This document shows, piece by piece, positions 36,406-45,674 of a stretch of 64,000 bases of DNA; position 1 is the stretch's first letter, and every line of letters begins with the position of its first letter. The notes below the pieces were generated by a model. It ran no database searches. It worked only from the letters and a program-made list of their open reading frames with translations, and was not told the DNA's origin. Location: assembly GCF_013373065.1 (NCBI RefSeq), contig NZ_JABXIN010000012.1:62001-126000 (forward strand). The letters run 5' to 3'. The stretch is from Algoriphagus sp. Lineage in GTDB: Bacteria; Bacteroidota; Bacteroidia; Cytophagales; Cyclobacteriaceae. Both the position numbers and the translations under genes were made by a program.

Positions 36406-37281
36406 ATGAATCAAACAGCCACCCTAGAGCGAAACATCTCTATTAGCGGTCTTTTACGAATCAGTAGACCGATCAATTTACTTTTGGTGGCTTTCACCCA
36501 ACTGATGACTGCTTATTTTTTGATTGAAAGCAGTCCCCAAGGCACGCCGGTATTGGAAGACTTCCGACTATATCTCCTGATTTTCTCCACCCTATTGATT
36601 ACCGCCGCCGGCTACATGATCAATGATTATTACGATGTGAAAATTGATTATGTCAATCGCCCGGAGGAAGTAATTATCGGAAAAGGAATCAAGCGTCGGG
36701 TAGTTCTTGTGTTACATACACTTTTCAATTTCGCCGGAATTGGATTAGGCTGGATCGTCTCTCCTAGGATTGCCCTGGTTAATTTTTTTGCAGCTTTCCT
36801 GCTTTGGCTTTACAGCAACCGATTAAAACGGGAACCCTTCATTGGCAATCTAACCGTAGCTTTTTTGACAGGCCTTTCGGTTTACATGCTTGAGTTCTAC
36901 TATCAGAAAAACGAGCTATTGGTTTTTACTTATGCCATTTTTGCGTTTTTCTTGAACCTAATTCGTGAAATCATCAAAGACATTGAAGACCGACAGGGAG
37001 ACCGAAAACACGGTTGCAATACGCTTCCCATCGTCTTGGGTTTTCGGAAAACAAAACAGATCATTTTTGTAATTGCAGCGAGTTTCGTGACGGCGATTGT
37101 GATTGTCACCATTCAGCTAAATGACCCAAGACTCTTCATCTATTTCGGAGCCTTGGGAATCCTTTTTTCTTGGTTTATGCGTCGAGTATATTATGCGGAC
37201 CGCAAGACTCACTTCACTCAATTGAGCTCCTTTGCAAAAATCCTAATGTTATTGGGAACGCTAAGCATGGGATTCCTCTGA
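36406..37281 (+). CDS. UbiA-family prenyltransferase (GGGP geranylgeranyltransferase-like)
   Basis: 291 residues from the ATG at 36406. It has about eight membrane helices and the two Asp-rich motifs: NDYYDVKIDYVNRPE near residue 77 (NDxxDxxxDxxNxP) and DIEDRQGDRKHGCNTLP near 195. The short spacing and sequence resemble the digeranylgeranylglyceryl-phosphate synthase-like group found in archaea and many Bacteroidota, rather than ubiquinone or menaquinone MenA enzymes. The bacterial role is uncertain, possibly isoprenoid ether lipid. It sits 81 bases upstream of proB on the same strand. Confidence 0.82.
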   Translation: MNQTATLERNISISGLLRISRPINLLLVAFTQLMTAYFLIESSPQGTPVLEDFRLYLLIFSTLLITAAGYMINDYYDVKIDYVNRPEEVIIGKGIKRRVVLVLHTLFNFAGIGLGWIVSPRIALVNFFAAFLLWLYSNRLKREPFIGNLTVAFLTGLSVYMLEFYYQKNELLVFTYAIFAFFLNLIREIIKDIEDRQGDRKHGCNTLPIVLGFRKTKQIIFVIAASFVTAIVIVTIQLNDPRLFIYFGALGILFSWFMRRVYYADRKTHFTQLSSFAKILMLLGTLSMGFL

Positions 37282-37362
37282 AAATTGACTTTTTATAATA
37301 GAAAGCTTTATTTTTTTACCAATTTTTTAATTTATCTGATACTTTTATTAAAATTTTACAAT

Positions 37363-38445
37363 ATGTCCAGCCAGCAAACCCTTGTGATAAAAATTGGCTC
37401 CAATGTCCTAACACAAAGCAATGGCCTTCCGGACCTTTCCCGAATGGAGCATTTGACGGGACAAATCATGGCCCTTCGAAAAACTGGTAAAAAAGTAGTG
37501 TTGGTCAGTTCCGGGGCGGTTGCTTTTGGAAAGCAACACAACCCACTTCCTGAAAAACTAAACCCAATTCTTAAGAAACAGATTTGGGCAGCAACTGGCC
37601 AAGTTCGGTTGATTCAAGAATATCAGCATCTCTTTCAAGCAAAAAACCAAGGCATCGCGCAGGTTTTGGTTACTAAAGAAGACTTCCGGGACCGGAAACA
37701 TTATTTAAATATGAAAAATTGTGTGGAAGCCCTTCTTCAACAGGACATCATCCCCATCGTAAATGAAAATGATACGGTGACGATCACCGAACTGATGTTT
37801 ACTGACAATGATGAGCTTGCAAGTCTTACGGCTGCCATGATAAATGCCGACTCCTTGCTTATTTTGAGTAATGTGGATGGGATTTTTACAGGAAATCCTG
37901 AAGACCCAAGTTCGGAATTAATTGAATCAGTCAATGCTTCAGTGGCTGAAATTTCCAACTACATTACTGCTTCAAAATCCTCTTTTGGACGCGGAGGCAT
38001 GCTAACCAAGTTTGCAATGGCAAAAAAATCAGCGGACTTAGGAATAGAAGTAATTATCACCAATGGGAAAAAAGATGGATGTCTGACGGATTTTTTGAAT
38101 AATAGGCTTCGATGTACGCGTTTTGAGACCAAGAAGAAAAAGCAGGCGAGTAAAAAATGGCTGGCACATGGAAGCGACTATTTCAAAGGGGAGGTCTTCA
38201 TCAATGAAGGGGCAAAAAAATCCCTGACTTCGACTGTTATCAGGAGTCTATTACCGATAGGTGTAACTCAAATAAAAGGAGAATTCGAAAAAGGAGATAT
38301 CATTTTGATTCGGGATGAATCCAATGAAAAGATTGGTCTGGGAAAGGCGGCCTATTCCTCCAAATCTGCAAATGAGAAAATCGGTCTCAAAAACCAAAAA
38401 CCCATCATCCACTACGATTACCTCTACTTATTTGATCATGACTGA
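37363..38445 (+). CDS. proB: Glutamate 5-kinase
   Basis: 360 residues from the ATG at 37363; an in-frame start at 37285 would add 26 hydrophobic residues not seen in the family. The amino-acid kinase domain shows VIKIGSNVLTQ, VVLVSSGAVAFGK, PIVNENDTV and the SSFGRGGMLTKFAMAK segment. A C-terminal PUA domain follows (SDYFKGEVFINEGAKKSL onwards). It phosphorylates glutamate in the first step of proline synthesis and is usually proline-inhibited. The last 8 bases (ATGACTGA) overlap proA, so the two are coupled. Confidence 0.96.
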   Translation: MSSQQTLVIKIGSNVLTQSNGLPDLSRMEHLTGQIMALRKTGKKVVLVSSGAVAFGKQHNPLPEKLNPILKKQIWAATGQVRLIQEYQHLFQAKNQGIAQVLVTKEDFRDRKHYLNMKNCVEALLQQDIIPIVNENDTVTITELMFTDNDELASLTAAMINADSLLILSNVDGIFTGNPEDPSSELIESVNASVAEISNYITASKSSFGRGGMLTKFAMAKKSADLGIEVIITNGKKDGCLTDFLNNRLRCTRFETKKKKQASKKWLAHGSDYFKGEVFINEGAKKSLTSTVIRSLLPIGVTQIKGEFEKGDIILIRDESNEKIGLGKAAYSSKSANEKIGLKNQKPIIHYDYLYLFDHD

Positions 38446-39679
38446 TTTTACACCGATTTTTCAATCTGCAAAGATATCCAGTCGCAAACTGGCTTCACTT
38501 GAAAACAATCAAGTCCAAAAAATCCTATTCAACTTGGCAGATTTCATGGTCAGTCAATCCGATTTTTTAATTCAAGAAAATCAACGCGATCTAGAGCGAA
38601 TGGATCCATCAAACCCGATGGTTGATCGCTTATTGCTCACCCCGTCTCGAATAGAAGGAATCGCCCAAGAAATGCGACAGGTCGCTGAACTTCCAAGCCC
38701 TCTTCATATTTCATTGGAAGAAAAAGTACTCCCGAATGGGCTTTTTCTAGAAAAAATCACTGTTCCTCTTGGGGTAATTGGGATTATTTATGAAGCCCGA
38801 CCCAATGTCACGTTTGATGTGTTTTCACTAGCATTGAAATCCGGGAACGGCTTGATCCTCAAAGGTGGTTCAGATGCTGATTTTTCAAATCGTGCGATTA
38901 TGTCATTAATCCATCAAGTGCTTGAAAAGTTTGGTATCCCAACCGATGCTTTTCTACTATTGCCGGCAGATCGAGCTGCCACAAAAGCTCTTTTGGAGGC
39001 AGTCGATGAAGTGGATGTGATAATTCCCAGAGGTTCTCAAGGGCTCATTAATTACGTTCGACAACATGCAAAAGTCCCTGTAATTGAAACCGGTGCGGGA
39101 ATCGTCCATACCTATGTAGATGAAACCGCGGATTTGGAAAAAGCAAAAACCATCATTCATAATTCCAAAACCCGACGACCTGGCGTATGTAATTCCTTGG
39201 ACTGTTTAGTGATTCAAGAAAAACAGCTATCGAATTTATCGGAACTGATCCAACCTCTATTAGACAGTGGTGTCAAAATTTTTGCGGATGAAAAAGCATT
39301 TGCTTCTCTCCCAAAACATGATCTGGTTCAATTGGCAGAAACGGAGCATTTTGGAATAGAATTTCTAAGCCTTCAACTAGCCATCAAAACGGTAAAAAAT
39401 ATAGATGAGGCCTTAGAGCATATCGCCACCTATTCTTCCCGTCACTCGGAAGCGATTGTTTCGGAAAATCAAGAGAACCTAAATCGGTTTTTAAGAGAAG
39501 TGGATGCTGCTGCAGTTTACGCAAATGCCTCTACTGCATTTACCGATGGGGCTCAATTTGGTTTGGGTGCCGAAATCGGAATTTCTACACAAAAACTTCA
39601 TGCGCGAGGACCTATGGCCCTACGTGAATTGACCAGCTACAAATGGATTATTCGAGGAAACGGGCAAATCCGAACTTAG
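38438..39679 (+). CDS. proA: Glutamate-5-semialdehyde dehydrogenase (gamma-glutamyl phosphate reductase)
   Basis: 413 residues from the ATG at 38438, inside the end of proB. Aldehyde-dehydrogenase fold: VPLGVIGIIYEARPNVTFDV, GNGLILKGGSDADFSN, DVIIPRGSQGLINYV, and the catalytic Cys in RRPGVCNSLDCLV. It reduces glutamyl-5-phosphate with NADPH to the semialdehyde that cyclises toward proline. proC is not in the window. Its stop overlaps that of the convergent hisIE by a few bases, so there is no room for a terminator. Confidence 0.96.
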   Translation: MTDFTPIFQSAKISSRKLASLENNQVQKILFNLADFMVSQSDFLIQENQRDLERMDPSNPMVDRLLLTPSRIEGIAQEMRQVAELPSPLHISLEEKVLPNGLFLEKITVPLGVIGIIYEARPNVTFDVFSLALKSGNGLILKGGSDADFSNRAIMSLIHQVLEKFGIPTDAFLLLPADRAATKALLEAVDEVDVIIPRGSQGLINYVRQHAKVPVIETGAGIVHTYVDETADLEKAKTIIHNSKTRRPGVCNSLDCLVIQEKQLSNLSELIQPLLDSGVKIFADEKAFASLPKHDLVQLAETEHFGIEFLSLQLAIKTVKNIDEALEHIATYSSRHSEAIVSENQENLNRFLREVDAAAVYANASTAFTDGAQFGLGAEIGISTQKLHARGPMALRELTSYKWIIRGNGQIRT

Positions 39680-40278
39680 GATTTTTGAGCATGCCGCTGA
39701 ATCAAGACTTCCATTACTTCGTCCAATTCGATTTCTTTCGCTTCCAACAAAACCAAGTAATGGAAAAGCAAGTCTGCAGCTTCTCCTAAGAAAAGATCCT
39801 TGTTGTCATCTTTGGCCTCAATGACGATCTCAACCGCTTCTTCCCCGACTTTCTGTGCCACCTTATTGATTCCTTTGGCAAAAAGGGAGGCGGTATAAGA
39901 TTTATCAGATGGGTTATTTTTCCGATCCTTAATTATCGACCGAAGTTGATCGATAAAACCTGTTTTAGATGAATTCACTTCAAAAAAACAAGTATCTGCT
40001 CCCGTATGACAAACGGGGCCTTTTGGATTGGCCTTGATTAAGATTGAATCACCATCACAATCAACAGCCATTGAAACCAACTCCAAAAAATTTCCAGAAG
40101 TCTCTCCTTTGGTCCACAATCTGTTTTTGCTTCTGCTAAAAAAAGTAACCATACCCGTATCTTGTGTTTTGCTGAAGGCCTCTTCATTCATATAACCCTG
40201 CATGAGCACTTTCCCGCTCACCGCATCCTGCACAATTGCCGGCACCAAGCCGTTCATTTTATTGAAGTCGATATTCAT
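39676..40278 (-). CDS. hisIE: Bifunctional phosphoribosyl-AMP cyclohydrolase / phosphoribosyl-ATP pyrophosphatase
   Basis: 200 residues, the fused HisI-HisE form. The HisI part (1-108) has VLMQGYMNEEAF, FFSRSKNRLWTKGETSGN, VDCDGDSILI and GPVCHTGADTCF with the zinc Cys residues. The HisE part (about 109-200) is helical with KVGEEAVEIVIEAK and DLLFHYLVLL. It performs steps 2 and 3 of histidine synthesis. It is the last gene of a run hisH-hisA-hisF-hisIE, 131 bases after hisF. Confidence 0.96.
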   Translation of the reverse strand: MNIDFNKMNGLVPAIVQDAVSGKVLMQGYMNEEAFSKTQDTGMVTFFSRSKNRLWTKGETSGNFLELVSMAVDCDGDSILIKANPKGPVCHTGADTCFFEVNSSKTGFIDQLRSIIKDRKNNPSDKSYTASLFAKGINKVAQKVGEEAVEIVIEAKDDNKDLFLGEAADLLFHYLVLLEAKEIELDEVMEVLIQRHAQKS

Positions 40279-40409
40279 CTTTATCCTTACTATTTAACTG
40301 AATTTTAAAAAGATAGCTACGCAGATATTTGAAGATATATCCGCTTTCGCAGATAAGATATTTAACCAATTATCACGTGTCAAATTGCCAATATCTTGCC
40401 AAGCTTATC

Positions 40410-41165
40410 TTATTTTCTAATCGATATCCCCTCCCCAATCAAATATTCTTTCAGTTCAGGAATAGGAATTTCTTTAAAATGGAAAATACTTGCTGCCAAT
40501 GCTGCATCTGCTTTCCCAAAGGTAAAGACATCTTTGAAATGAGGCATACTTCCCGCTCCTCCTGAAGCAATAACCGGAATGGATAAAGCCGAAGAAATTT
40601 CAGCTGTCAATTCATTCGCGAAGCCAGATTTGGTTCCATCGTGATCCATCGAAGTCAACAAAATTTCTCCAGCTCCACGGTCGGCAACTTCCTTAGCCCA
40701 AGCTTGGGTTTTAAGTAAAGTAGGTTTTCTTCCTCCATGTGTATGAACAAAGTCTATCCCATCCATATTTCGGGTATCAATGGCCACCACCACACATTGA
40801 GATCCAAATTCCTTGGCCATTTCATCAATCACTCCGGGATTTTTTACCGCTGAGGAATTAATTGAAATCTTATCTGCGCCAGCTGCCAATAGCACTTTCA
40901 CATCTTCCACCGTGGAAATCCCACCTCCTACCGTGAAAGGAATATTGATGGCTTTCGCAACATTGGTCACCAATTCAGCCAAGGTTTTTCGTTTATCGAC
41001 TGTGGCTGTGATATCCAAAAAAACCAATTCATCGGCACCTTCATCGGAATAGATTTTTGCCAATTCTACTGGATCTCCAGCGTCCCGCAATTGGACAAAA
41101 TTGACCCCCTTGACGGTGCGGCCGTCTTTGATATCAAGGCAAGGAATGATTCGTTTGGTTAGCAT
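40410..41165 (-). CDS. hisF: Imidazole glycerol phosphate synthase, cyclase subunit
   Basis: 251 residues from the ATG at 41165 ([20 protein letters not shown]); longer in-frame starts reach into hisA and are rejected. TIM barrel with catalytic Asp residues in CLDIKDG and [13 protein letters not shown], and phosphate loops TVGGGIST and VIASGGAGS. It uses ammonia from HisH to form IGP and AICAR. It follows hisA after 68 bases. No sign of truncation. Confidence 0.97.
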   Translation of the reverse strand: MLTKRIIPCLDIKDGRTVKGVNFVQLRDAGDPVELAKIYSDEGADELVFLDITATVDKRKTLAELVTNVAKAINIPFTVGGGISTVEDVKVLLAAGADKISINSSAVKNPGVIDEMAKEFGSQCVVVAIDTRNMDGIDFVHTHGGRKPTLLKTQAWAKEVADRGAGEILLTSMDHDGTKSGFANELTAEISSALSIPVIASGGAGSMPHFKDVFTFGKADAALAASIFHFKEIPIPELKEYLIGEGISIRK

Positions 41166-41233
41166 ACGATTGAAATAAATAGAACTAAGTAGGTACTTCA
41201 AGTTTGGGAAATACTCCGCGAAGCATTTTTCTA

Positions 41234-41953
41234 TCAAGAATTAAATGCCGCTAGTTCGTCCAAACTCACCTTCCCTTCATAATAGGCTTTTCCGACAATC
41301 GCTCCATAAACACCGATTTTCTGGAGCTCCTCTAAGTCTTTAACCGAAGAAACGCCTCCACTAGCGATCAACTTCAGCTCAGGGATTTCTTGTAAAATCT
41401 CTCGATATAAGTCTACAGAAGGTCCTTGCAATAAGCCGTCCTTCGCAACATCGGTACAAATGACATAGCGAATTCCTTTTTCAACATAGCTTTTGATAAA
41501 AGGAATCAAATCGACCGAAGTTGTCTCCTCCCAACCACCAACAGCTATTTTCCGATTCTTTGCATCAGCTCCGAGAATGATTTTATCCGAACCATACTTC
41601 GTAATCCATTCATCGAAGAGTACAGGATTTTTTATCGCAATACTCCCACCAGTCACCTGCTTTGCTCCTAAGGAAAATGCCTTTTCGATTTCGGAGTCCG
41701 ACTGAATTCCTCCACCGAAATCCACTTGTAGATTCGTTCCTTCACAAATTCGCCTCAACACTTCTCCATTCTTTATTTTTTTGGCTTTCGCACCATCCAA
41801 ATCGACTAAATGAAGCCGCTGAATTCCAGCATCCTCAAAACGTTTGGCCATTTCTAGCGGATCATCATGGTACTCTTTTTTACTACTATAATCGCCCTGA
41901 CTGAGGCGAACGCATTTTCCTCCGATTAGGTCGATGGCGGGAATGATGTGCAT
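41234..41953 (-). CDS. hisA: 1-(5-phosphoribosyl)-5-[(5-phosphoribosylamino)methylideneamino]imidazole-4-carboxamide isomerase
   Basis: 239 residues. TIM barrel homologous to HisF: catalytic Asp in [34 protein letters not shown], the second catalytic Asp in [15 protein letters not shown], and LIASGGVSS. It carries out the Amadori isomerisation in histidine synthesis. It is separated from hisH by 155 bases filled with dispersed repeats, wider than the other gaps in the block. Confidence 0.97.
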   Translation of the reverse strand: MHIIPAIDLIGGKCVRLSQGDYSSKKEYHDDPLEMAKRFEDAGIQRLHLVDLDGAKAKKIKNGEVLRRICEGTNLQVDFGGGIQSDSEIEKAFSLGAKQVTGGSIAIKNPVLFDEWITKYGSDKIILGADAKNRKIAVGGWEETTSVDLIPFIKSYVEKGIRYVICTDVAKDGLLQGPSVDLYREILQEIPELKLIASGGVSSVKDLEELQKIGVYGAIVGKAYYEGKVSLDELAAFNS

Positions 41954-41959
41954 ATTTTA

Positions 41960-41987
41960 GATTCAAGAGCCAAGATTCAAGGATCAA
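41960..41987. repeat. 14-base tandem repeat between hisA and hisH
   Basis: GATTCAAGAGCCAA is followed directly by GATTCAAGGATCAA (two differences). It lies between hisA and the palindrome at 42027. Confidence 0.6.
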
Positions 41988-42026
41988 GACTGTTTGATTT
42001 AAGGGTTACAGATATGTGTTTTTTGT

Positions 42027-42085
42027 GGTCTCGACTCCGCTCGACCTGACCGCAAAACATTGTCAGGCTGAGCGGAGTCGAAGCC
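42027..42085. repeat. Intergenic palindrome, CTCGACTCCGCTC family, copy 1
   Basis: Arms GG-CTCGACTCCGCTC-CCTGAC and GTCAGG-GAGCGGAGTCGA-GCC form a stem of about 20 bp with few mismatches around an 11-base loop. The same core recurs in reversed order at 52006-52052. Confidence 0.8.
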
Positions 42086-42108
42086 TAATAAAATAACTAG
42101 ACTACTAT

Positions 42109-42705
42109 TTAAATACTTAGAAAATTACTCAACAACTTCTCCCCGACCGTACTACTTTTTTCAGGGTGGGCTTGAATCGCCCAATAATTATCCCGGTGAA
42201 GAATAGCTGTAAAATCATGAATGTAATGGGTAGTTGCAATGGTTACCTCACTTAGTTCTGCATAGTAGCTATGAACATAATACAAAAACTTGGGGTCTGG
42301 CAAATCCCTCAACAAGGGGTTTTCCGCCAAATTTTCAATTTCATTCCATCCAATATGAGGGACTTTGAACTCCTGAGAATTTTCGGGAATGAAGCGCTTT
42401 ACCTTCACAGGAAATATTCCCAAGCAGTCCGTATCATTTTCTTCTGAATGCTCACAAAGCAACTGTAAACCCAAACAAACTCCCAGAAAGGGTTGCTTGA
42501 TCTCACGAATGATTTGATCCAAGCCTCGGGATTTTAGATATGCCATGGCTGAACTGGCTTCTCCTTGTCCAGGAAAGACAATCTTATCAGCTGACAAAAT
42601 TTTCTCCGGATCATCTGTCAATTCAGCATCAGCACCCAAGCGCTCCAAAGCGTAAAGCACTGACTGCACATTGCCTGCGTTATATTTGATTACAGCTACT
42701 TTCAT
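42109..42705 (-). CDS. hisH: Imidazole glycerol phosphate synthase, glutaminase subunit
   Basis: 198 residues. Class I glutamine amidotransferase: KYNAGNVQSVLYAL at the start, oxyanion region FPGQGE, nucleophile Cys in FLGVCLGLQLL, and the His-Glu pair in AIQAHPEKSS. PHIGWNEI and YYVHSYYAE are HisH-specific. It supplies ammonia to HisF. It starts 34 bases after phhA on the same strand. hisG, hisD, hisC and hisB are not found in the window. Confidence 0.96.
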   Translation of the reverse strand: MKVAVIKYNAGNVQSVLYALERLGADAELTDDPEKILSADKIVFPGQGEASSAMAYLKSRGLDQIIREIKQPFLGVCLGLQLLCEHSEENDTDCLGIFPVKVKRFIPENSQEFKVPHIGWNEIENLAENPLLRDLPDPKFLYYVHSYYAELSEVTIATTHYIHDFTAILHRDNYWAIQAHPEKSSTVGEKLLSNFLSI

Positions 42706-42739
42706 TTTTTATTCAATAGGGAGAAATCCTAATTAGCTT

Positions 42740-43522
42740 CTATTTTACCTTACTTTCAGCTAACATCTCCTCTAAAACTGATTCGATTTCAGGAATGGAA
42801 TTATATAGTTGCTCGTAACTCTCAATGACGAAATACTTGTCCTGAAATTTATTCTTCCAGTATTCCTGATTCATGATTCTTCGGACATCATATGGATAGT
42901 GTGCTGGTTCATCAGAAAGAGAAAATTTAGTCTCACCTGCCGAACTCAAAATACCCGCCCCATAGATACGCAACTCCCCATTTTCACGGATCAAACCAAA
43001 TTCAATAGTAAACCAGTAAATACGACTAAGCAACTGAATAGCCCAAGGATCATCGATGTGCTTCAATGCAATCCCTGACAACTGTTCCAAGAAGTCTACA
43101 TATGGCTGATTGGTCAACATCGGCATGTGTGCAAAAGCATCGTGGAACATATCCGGTTCTTCGAGATAGTCAAGTTGATCCATGGTTCGCAACCAAGTAG
43201 ATGAAGGAAAACGCTTGTTATTCAGCAAACCGAAAAACAAATCATCATCAATTAAACCTGGAACAACCTGTACAGCCCAGCCAGTTGTTTCTGCCAAAAT
43301 TTCGTTCAGTTCCTCAAAGTTGGCGATGCGATCAGCAGTAAATTTGACTGTCTTTACCCCATCCAAATAGGCTTGGGAAGCCGCATCAGGTAAATTTGGC
43401 ATTTGACGCTCAAAAAGGATTTTCCAAACCTTGAAATCCTCTGGCGTGTAGGCTGCGTAGTCTTGTTTCAGATCCTGTAATCTCGGGTCGCTAAACACCC
43501 AGTCTTTTGGTTTATCAGTCAT
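42740..43522 (-). CDS. phhA: Phenylalanine 4-monooxygenase
   Basis: 260 residues, the bacterial single-domain form without the regulatory ACT domain. Iron-binding His residues lie in EEPDMFHDAFAHMPML and the Glu ligand in WFTIEFGLI. IYGAGILSSAGE and SDEPAHYPYDVRRIMN are characteristic. It hydroxylates phenylalanine to tyrosine with tetrahydropterin and O2. It lies just upstream of hisH and probably shares its transcript, which is an unusual pairing. No pterin-carbinolamine dehydratase gene is in the window. Confidence 0.95.
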   Translation of the reverse strand: MTDKPKDWVFSDPRLQDLKQDYAAYTPEDFKVWKILFERQMPNLPDAASQAYLDGVKTVKFTADRIANFEELNEILAETTGWAVQVVPGLIDDDLFFGLLNNKRFPSSTWLRTMDQLDYLEEPDMFHDAFAHMPMLTNQPYVDFLEQLSGIALKHIDDPWAIQLLSRIYWFTIEFGLIRENGELRIYGAGILSSAGETKFSLSDEPAHYPYDVRRIMNQEYWKNKFQDKYFVIESYEQLYNSIPEIESVLEEMLAESKVK

Positions 43523-43622
43523 CGTTTCCGTATTTGGGTTTATATTTTATCTAACTTTTAATCTTCGATTGGGTTTCAGTTTTTTTTATTCCAACCCTCT
43601 GAGGGCTAAAGGCAATAAAACC

Positions 43623-43655
43623 AAAAAAGCCTATCCCTGAGTCGGAATAGGCTTT
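43623..43655 (-). terminator. Intrinsic terminator after the trp-aroF operon
   Basis: On the minus strand AAAGCCTAT(T)CC pairs with GG(G)ATAGGCTTT around GACTCA, followed by a T6 tract. It lies 135 bases past the aroF stop and before phhA. Confidence 0.8.
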
Positions 43656-43789
43656 CATATCGTTTTCCAAAAAAACATACTCATCCTATTCCATCATTGA
43701 AGATAGTAGTGAGAGTGATGAATATATGTTCTTGGAGTTGGATTCATGTTTCGAATTTAATCAGCTAAGCGCCTGATTGCAAAATTATT

Positions 43790-44809
43790 TTACAGCAAGT
43801 CGAAAGTTTTTCTTTTTTCGAAGATTTCTCTAATCCAAGCGGTTAACCTGGCACTTTGTGCAAAATCGAGAGTTTGCTGACCATCAGAAAAAGCTTTCTC
43901 TGGAATCTCATGGGATTCATAGATAACCCCATCCGCTCCTGCCATTACTCCGGCTAAAGCCATCTGTGGCACATAAGCCCGAATTCCAATTCCATGGGAC
44001 GGGTCAACGATCACAGGAAGATGAGATTTAGCCTTCAAAATCGGAATAGCATTCAGATCCAAGGTATTTCTTGAAGCCTTTTCATAAGTTCTGATTCCTC
44101 TTTCACAGAGAATCAGCTTTTCATTTCCTCCCGAGAAAACATACTCCGCAGACTGTAGCAATTCTTCGATCGTACCAGAAATCCCCCGCTTAATCATGAC
44201 CGCTTTATCTACTTTCCCGAGCTCATCAAGCAAATTGAAATTTTGGGAGTTTCGAGCCCCCACTTGATAGATATCCACATATGGATACATTTCCTCAATT
44301 TGGGAAGTCTGCATCACCTCAGTGACGATTTTGATTCCAGCTTCCGATGCGATGGAATGCCAAAGCTTGAGTCCCTCAATCCCCATGCCCCTGAAGGCGT
44401 AGGGAGAAGTTCGTGGTTTAAACACACCGCCTCGCATCATTCGGATACCGTTTTCTACACAATGATCGACCACTTTTCGGATTTGCTCTTCTGACTCGAT
44501 GGAACAAGGTCCGGTGATAATGGCCATTTCCCCATCCTTTATAAAGACCCCATCTCCCAAATCAATAGAAGTGGGCTTGGCTTTCCATTTTTTGGAAACC
44601 AACTTGTATTCATCAGAGACGATGTGAATATCCCGAATACCATCTAACTGGCCGATCTTCCGGATATCGAATTCCTTCTTACCAATACCGATGATGTAAT
44701 CACCTAATTGGGTTTTTACTTCGGTGGTTTTATATCCGATTCCATTGACCTTTTCGATCAAATTTTCCTTTTGCTTTGAGGAAATATCGGGTTGTAATTG
44801 AATAATCAT
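43790..44809 (-). CDS. aroF: 3-deoxy-7-phosphoheptulonate synthase (type I beta)
   Basis: 339 residues. The N-terminal ferredoxin-like regulatory domain (1-95) begins MIIQLQPDISSKQKENLIEK. The catalytic barrel follows with GPCSIESEEQI, GGVFKPRTSPYAFRGMG, QVGARNSQNF, CERGIRTYE and VDPSHGIG. It condenses PEP and erythrose 4-phosphate, the entry to aromatic synthesis. It is the last gene of the trp operon, 87 bases after trpA, so the pathway entry is under the same attenuator. A terminator follows. Confidence 0.95.
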   Translation of the reverse strand: MIIQLQPDISSKQKENLIEKVNGIGYKTTEVKTQLGDYIIGIGKKEFDIRKIGQLDGIRDIHIVSDEYKLVSKKWKAKPTSIDLGDGVFIKDGEMAIITGPCSIESEEQIRKVVDHCVENGIRMMRGGVFKPRTSPYAFRGMGIEGLKLWHSIASEAGIKIVTEVMQTSQIEEMYPYVDIYQVGARNSQNFNLLDELGKVDKAVMIKRGISGTIEELLQSAEYVFSGGNEKLILCERGIRTYEKASRNTLDLNAIPILKAKSHLPVIVDPSHGIGIRAYVPQMALAGVMAGADGVIYESHEIPEKAFSDGQQTLDFAQSARLTAWIREIFEKRKTFDLL

Positions 44810-44820
44810 AACGATTTTTG

Positions 44821-44844
44821 ATTTACGAAGTACGATTTACGAGA
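44821..44844. repeat. ACGAA/TACGA-type repeat, copy downstream of trpA
   Basis: GATTTACGAAGTACGATTTACGAG, two imperfect TTTACGA units, related to the repeats at 45675 and 45811. Confidence 0.6.
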
Positions 44845-44896
44845 CTTCAGAGCACTTCATGTTTAATTGAACGGTAATTGTAGAATCAATAGTTTT

Positions 44897-45670
44897 TCAA
44901 TTCAAAACAGATTGTAGGTAACCTTGTATATCTTGGTTTAATTTTTTTGACTCTTTGATTTTCTTGATAAAAGCCGAACCGATAATGGCTCCATTGCTAT
45001 AATTAGAGGCAGTGGTAAAGGTTTCTGAATCGGAAATCCCGAAACCAATCAATCGAGGATTTTTCAGATTCATGGCCTTCACTCTTTCGAAATAGGCTAT
45101 TTGCTCCTCACTGATCCCGCTTTTTGCTCCTGTAATCGAATGGGAAGAAACCATATAGATAAAGCCATCTGTATTTTCGTCAATCTCCCGAATTCGCTTT
45201 TCAGAAGTTTGTGGTGAAATCAGAAAAGTATTTACCAAGCCATACTCCTCAAATAAAGATTTGTAATCATCTAGATACTGCTGCATGGGCAAATCAGGAA
45301 CGATCAACCCATCAACTCCTACCTCTTTACACTTCTGGCAAAATTCTTCCATCCCAAATTGAATTATAGGATTTAAATACCCCATCAAGACGACAGGAAG
45401 GTTGACTTTTGCACGAAAGCCACGCAATTGCTCAAAGAGCTTTTTCATACTCATCCCATTTTCCAAAGCAATTTTATTGCTATCCTGAATGGTGGGACCA
45501 TCTGCAATGGGATCGGAATAAGGAATTCCAATTTCGATGATGTCAGCACCCCCAGCTTGAATCGCTTCCATGATCGGTAGCGTATCTTCCAGATTGGGAA
45601 AACCAGCTGTAAAGTAGATCGAGAGTACTCGCTCCTGCTTGTTGTTGAATAAATAATGTATTCGGTTCAT
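44897..45670 (-). CDS. trpA: Tryptophan synthase alpha chain
   Basis: 257 residues. TIM barrel with catalytic Glu in IIEIGIPYSDPIADGP and Asp in GLIVPDLPMQQ. VSSHSITGAKSG and GFGISDSE complete the phosphate site. It splits indole-3-glycerol phosphate and passes indole to TrpB. It is separated from trpB by 165 bases, much wider than the other gaps in the operon; the spacer holds inverted repeats. Confidence 0.96.
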   Translation of the reverse strand: MNRIHYLFNNKQERVLSIYFTAGFPNLEDTLPIMEAIQAGGADIIEIGIPYSDPIADGPTIQDSNKIALENGMSMKKLFEQLRGFRAKVNLPVVLMGYLNPIIQFGMEEFCQKCKEVGVDGLIVPDLPMQQYLDDYKSLFEEYGLVNTFLISPQTSEKRIREIDENTDGFIYMVSSHSITGAKSGISEEQIAYFERVKAMNLKNPRLIGFGISDSETFTTASNYSNGAIIGSAFIKKIKESKKLNQDIQGYLQSVLN

Positions 45671-45674
45671 TTTA

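Noticed and set aside
43551-43658. A 35-codon minus-strand ORF with five Phe codons (GFFGFIAF) before phhA, looking like a phenylalanine leader peptide
   Set aside because: The Phe-Phe codons are the U tract of the terminator behind the trp-aroF operon, and there is no second hairpin or competing structure before phhA. The Phe content is most simply a by-product of the terminator.
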